Source of the DNA: a virus
Reading direction: 5' to 3' (one strand)
Length of the DNA: 29,029 bases
IMG/VR virus record: IMGVR_UViG_3300000115_000003
Coordinates: 1-29,029 of that record
The position numbers and the translations under genes were made by a program. Below the pieces are notes generated by a model, which saw only the letters and a list, made by a program, of their open reading frames with translations, made no database searches and had not been told where the DNA came from. The number at the start of each line of letters is the position of its first letter. Position 1 is the stretch's first letter. Shown here piece after piece: positions 29,008 to 29,029 of the stretch.

Positions 29008-29029
29008 TTTAATTTCTCCCGAGAGAGTG

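Overview
This window is phage DNA. It carries a terminase pair, a portal of the Mu gp29 (DUF935) type, a prohead protease/scaffold, a decoration protein, a major capsid protein, tail proteins and a spanin/holin-like lysis cluster. Genes are packed tightly, with many 1-8 bp start/stop overlaps and short Shine-Dalgarno (SD) sequences. The base composition is strongly AT-rich. Several protein types here (glycine/serine-rich tail repeats, the MGMDVYG family, C-terminal domains on the portal, small C5-methyltransferase-like proteins) are ones I associate with uncultured aquatic or marine phages of AT-rich proteobacteria. The host is inferred only. No integrase, DNA polymerase, helicase or endolysin is visible, so either the genome continues outside the window or the phage relies on its host.

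Layout. 1-3920 (+): end of the tail/virion module, with small assembly-like proteins, a 505-aa tail protein with three N-terminal repeats and a tandem family of three paralogous small virion proteins. 3942-5081 (+): lysis-type membrane genes (holin-like, i-spanin-like, lipoprotein o-spanin-like, a second holin-like). 5021-6381 (+): a PD-(D/E)XK nuclease and a metallophosphoesterase. 6366-6716 (-): a double-HTH regulator facing an early promoter, with a dyad over the -35 region. 6803-11437 (+): the early operon, with a possible ssDNA-binding protein, a structured leader, an O-like replication initiator, small DNA-binding proteins, an HNH nuclease, a ParB-like protein and a glycosyltransferase. 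11454-18157 (+): packaging and head genes, closed by a clear terminator.

18242-23869 (+): a membrane/periplasmic pair, a free-standing homing endonuclease with a folded leader, a 973-aa GT4-methyltransferase-GT2 fusion and two adjacent C5-methyltransferase-like genes. The second of these has no normal start codon. 23965-25908 (-): seven small genes in one leftward operon, read from a promoter that shares its -10 region with the early promoter. 26100-27128 (+): a gamma-glutamylcyclotransferase-like gene and two membrane proteins. 27110-28800: mostly non-coding, with several repeat families (12-bp tandem repeats, TAAAGTACTA boxes about 60 bp apart, and an ACAATA array with 13-bp period) that look like a replication origin or partition/regulatory locus. 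The last gene (28804-29007) is leftward and ends in a strong terminator.

How it works together (inference): the double-HTH protein probably controls the early promoter. The O-like protein may act at an origin in the repeat region using host replication enzymes. The methyltransferases, glycosyltransferases and ParB-like protein suggest modification of DNA or of a surface glycan, and a Mu Com-like zinc-finger gene lies in the head operon. Genes too short for a 60-residue cut-off, found by reading the sequence, are the holin-like protein (3942), the Com-like protein (15185), a basic protein (24185-24343, minus) and a membrane protein (26964). A methyltransferase N-terminus is recovered at 23282.
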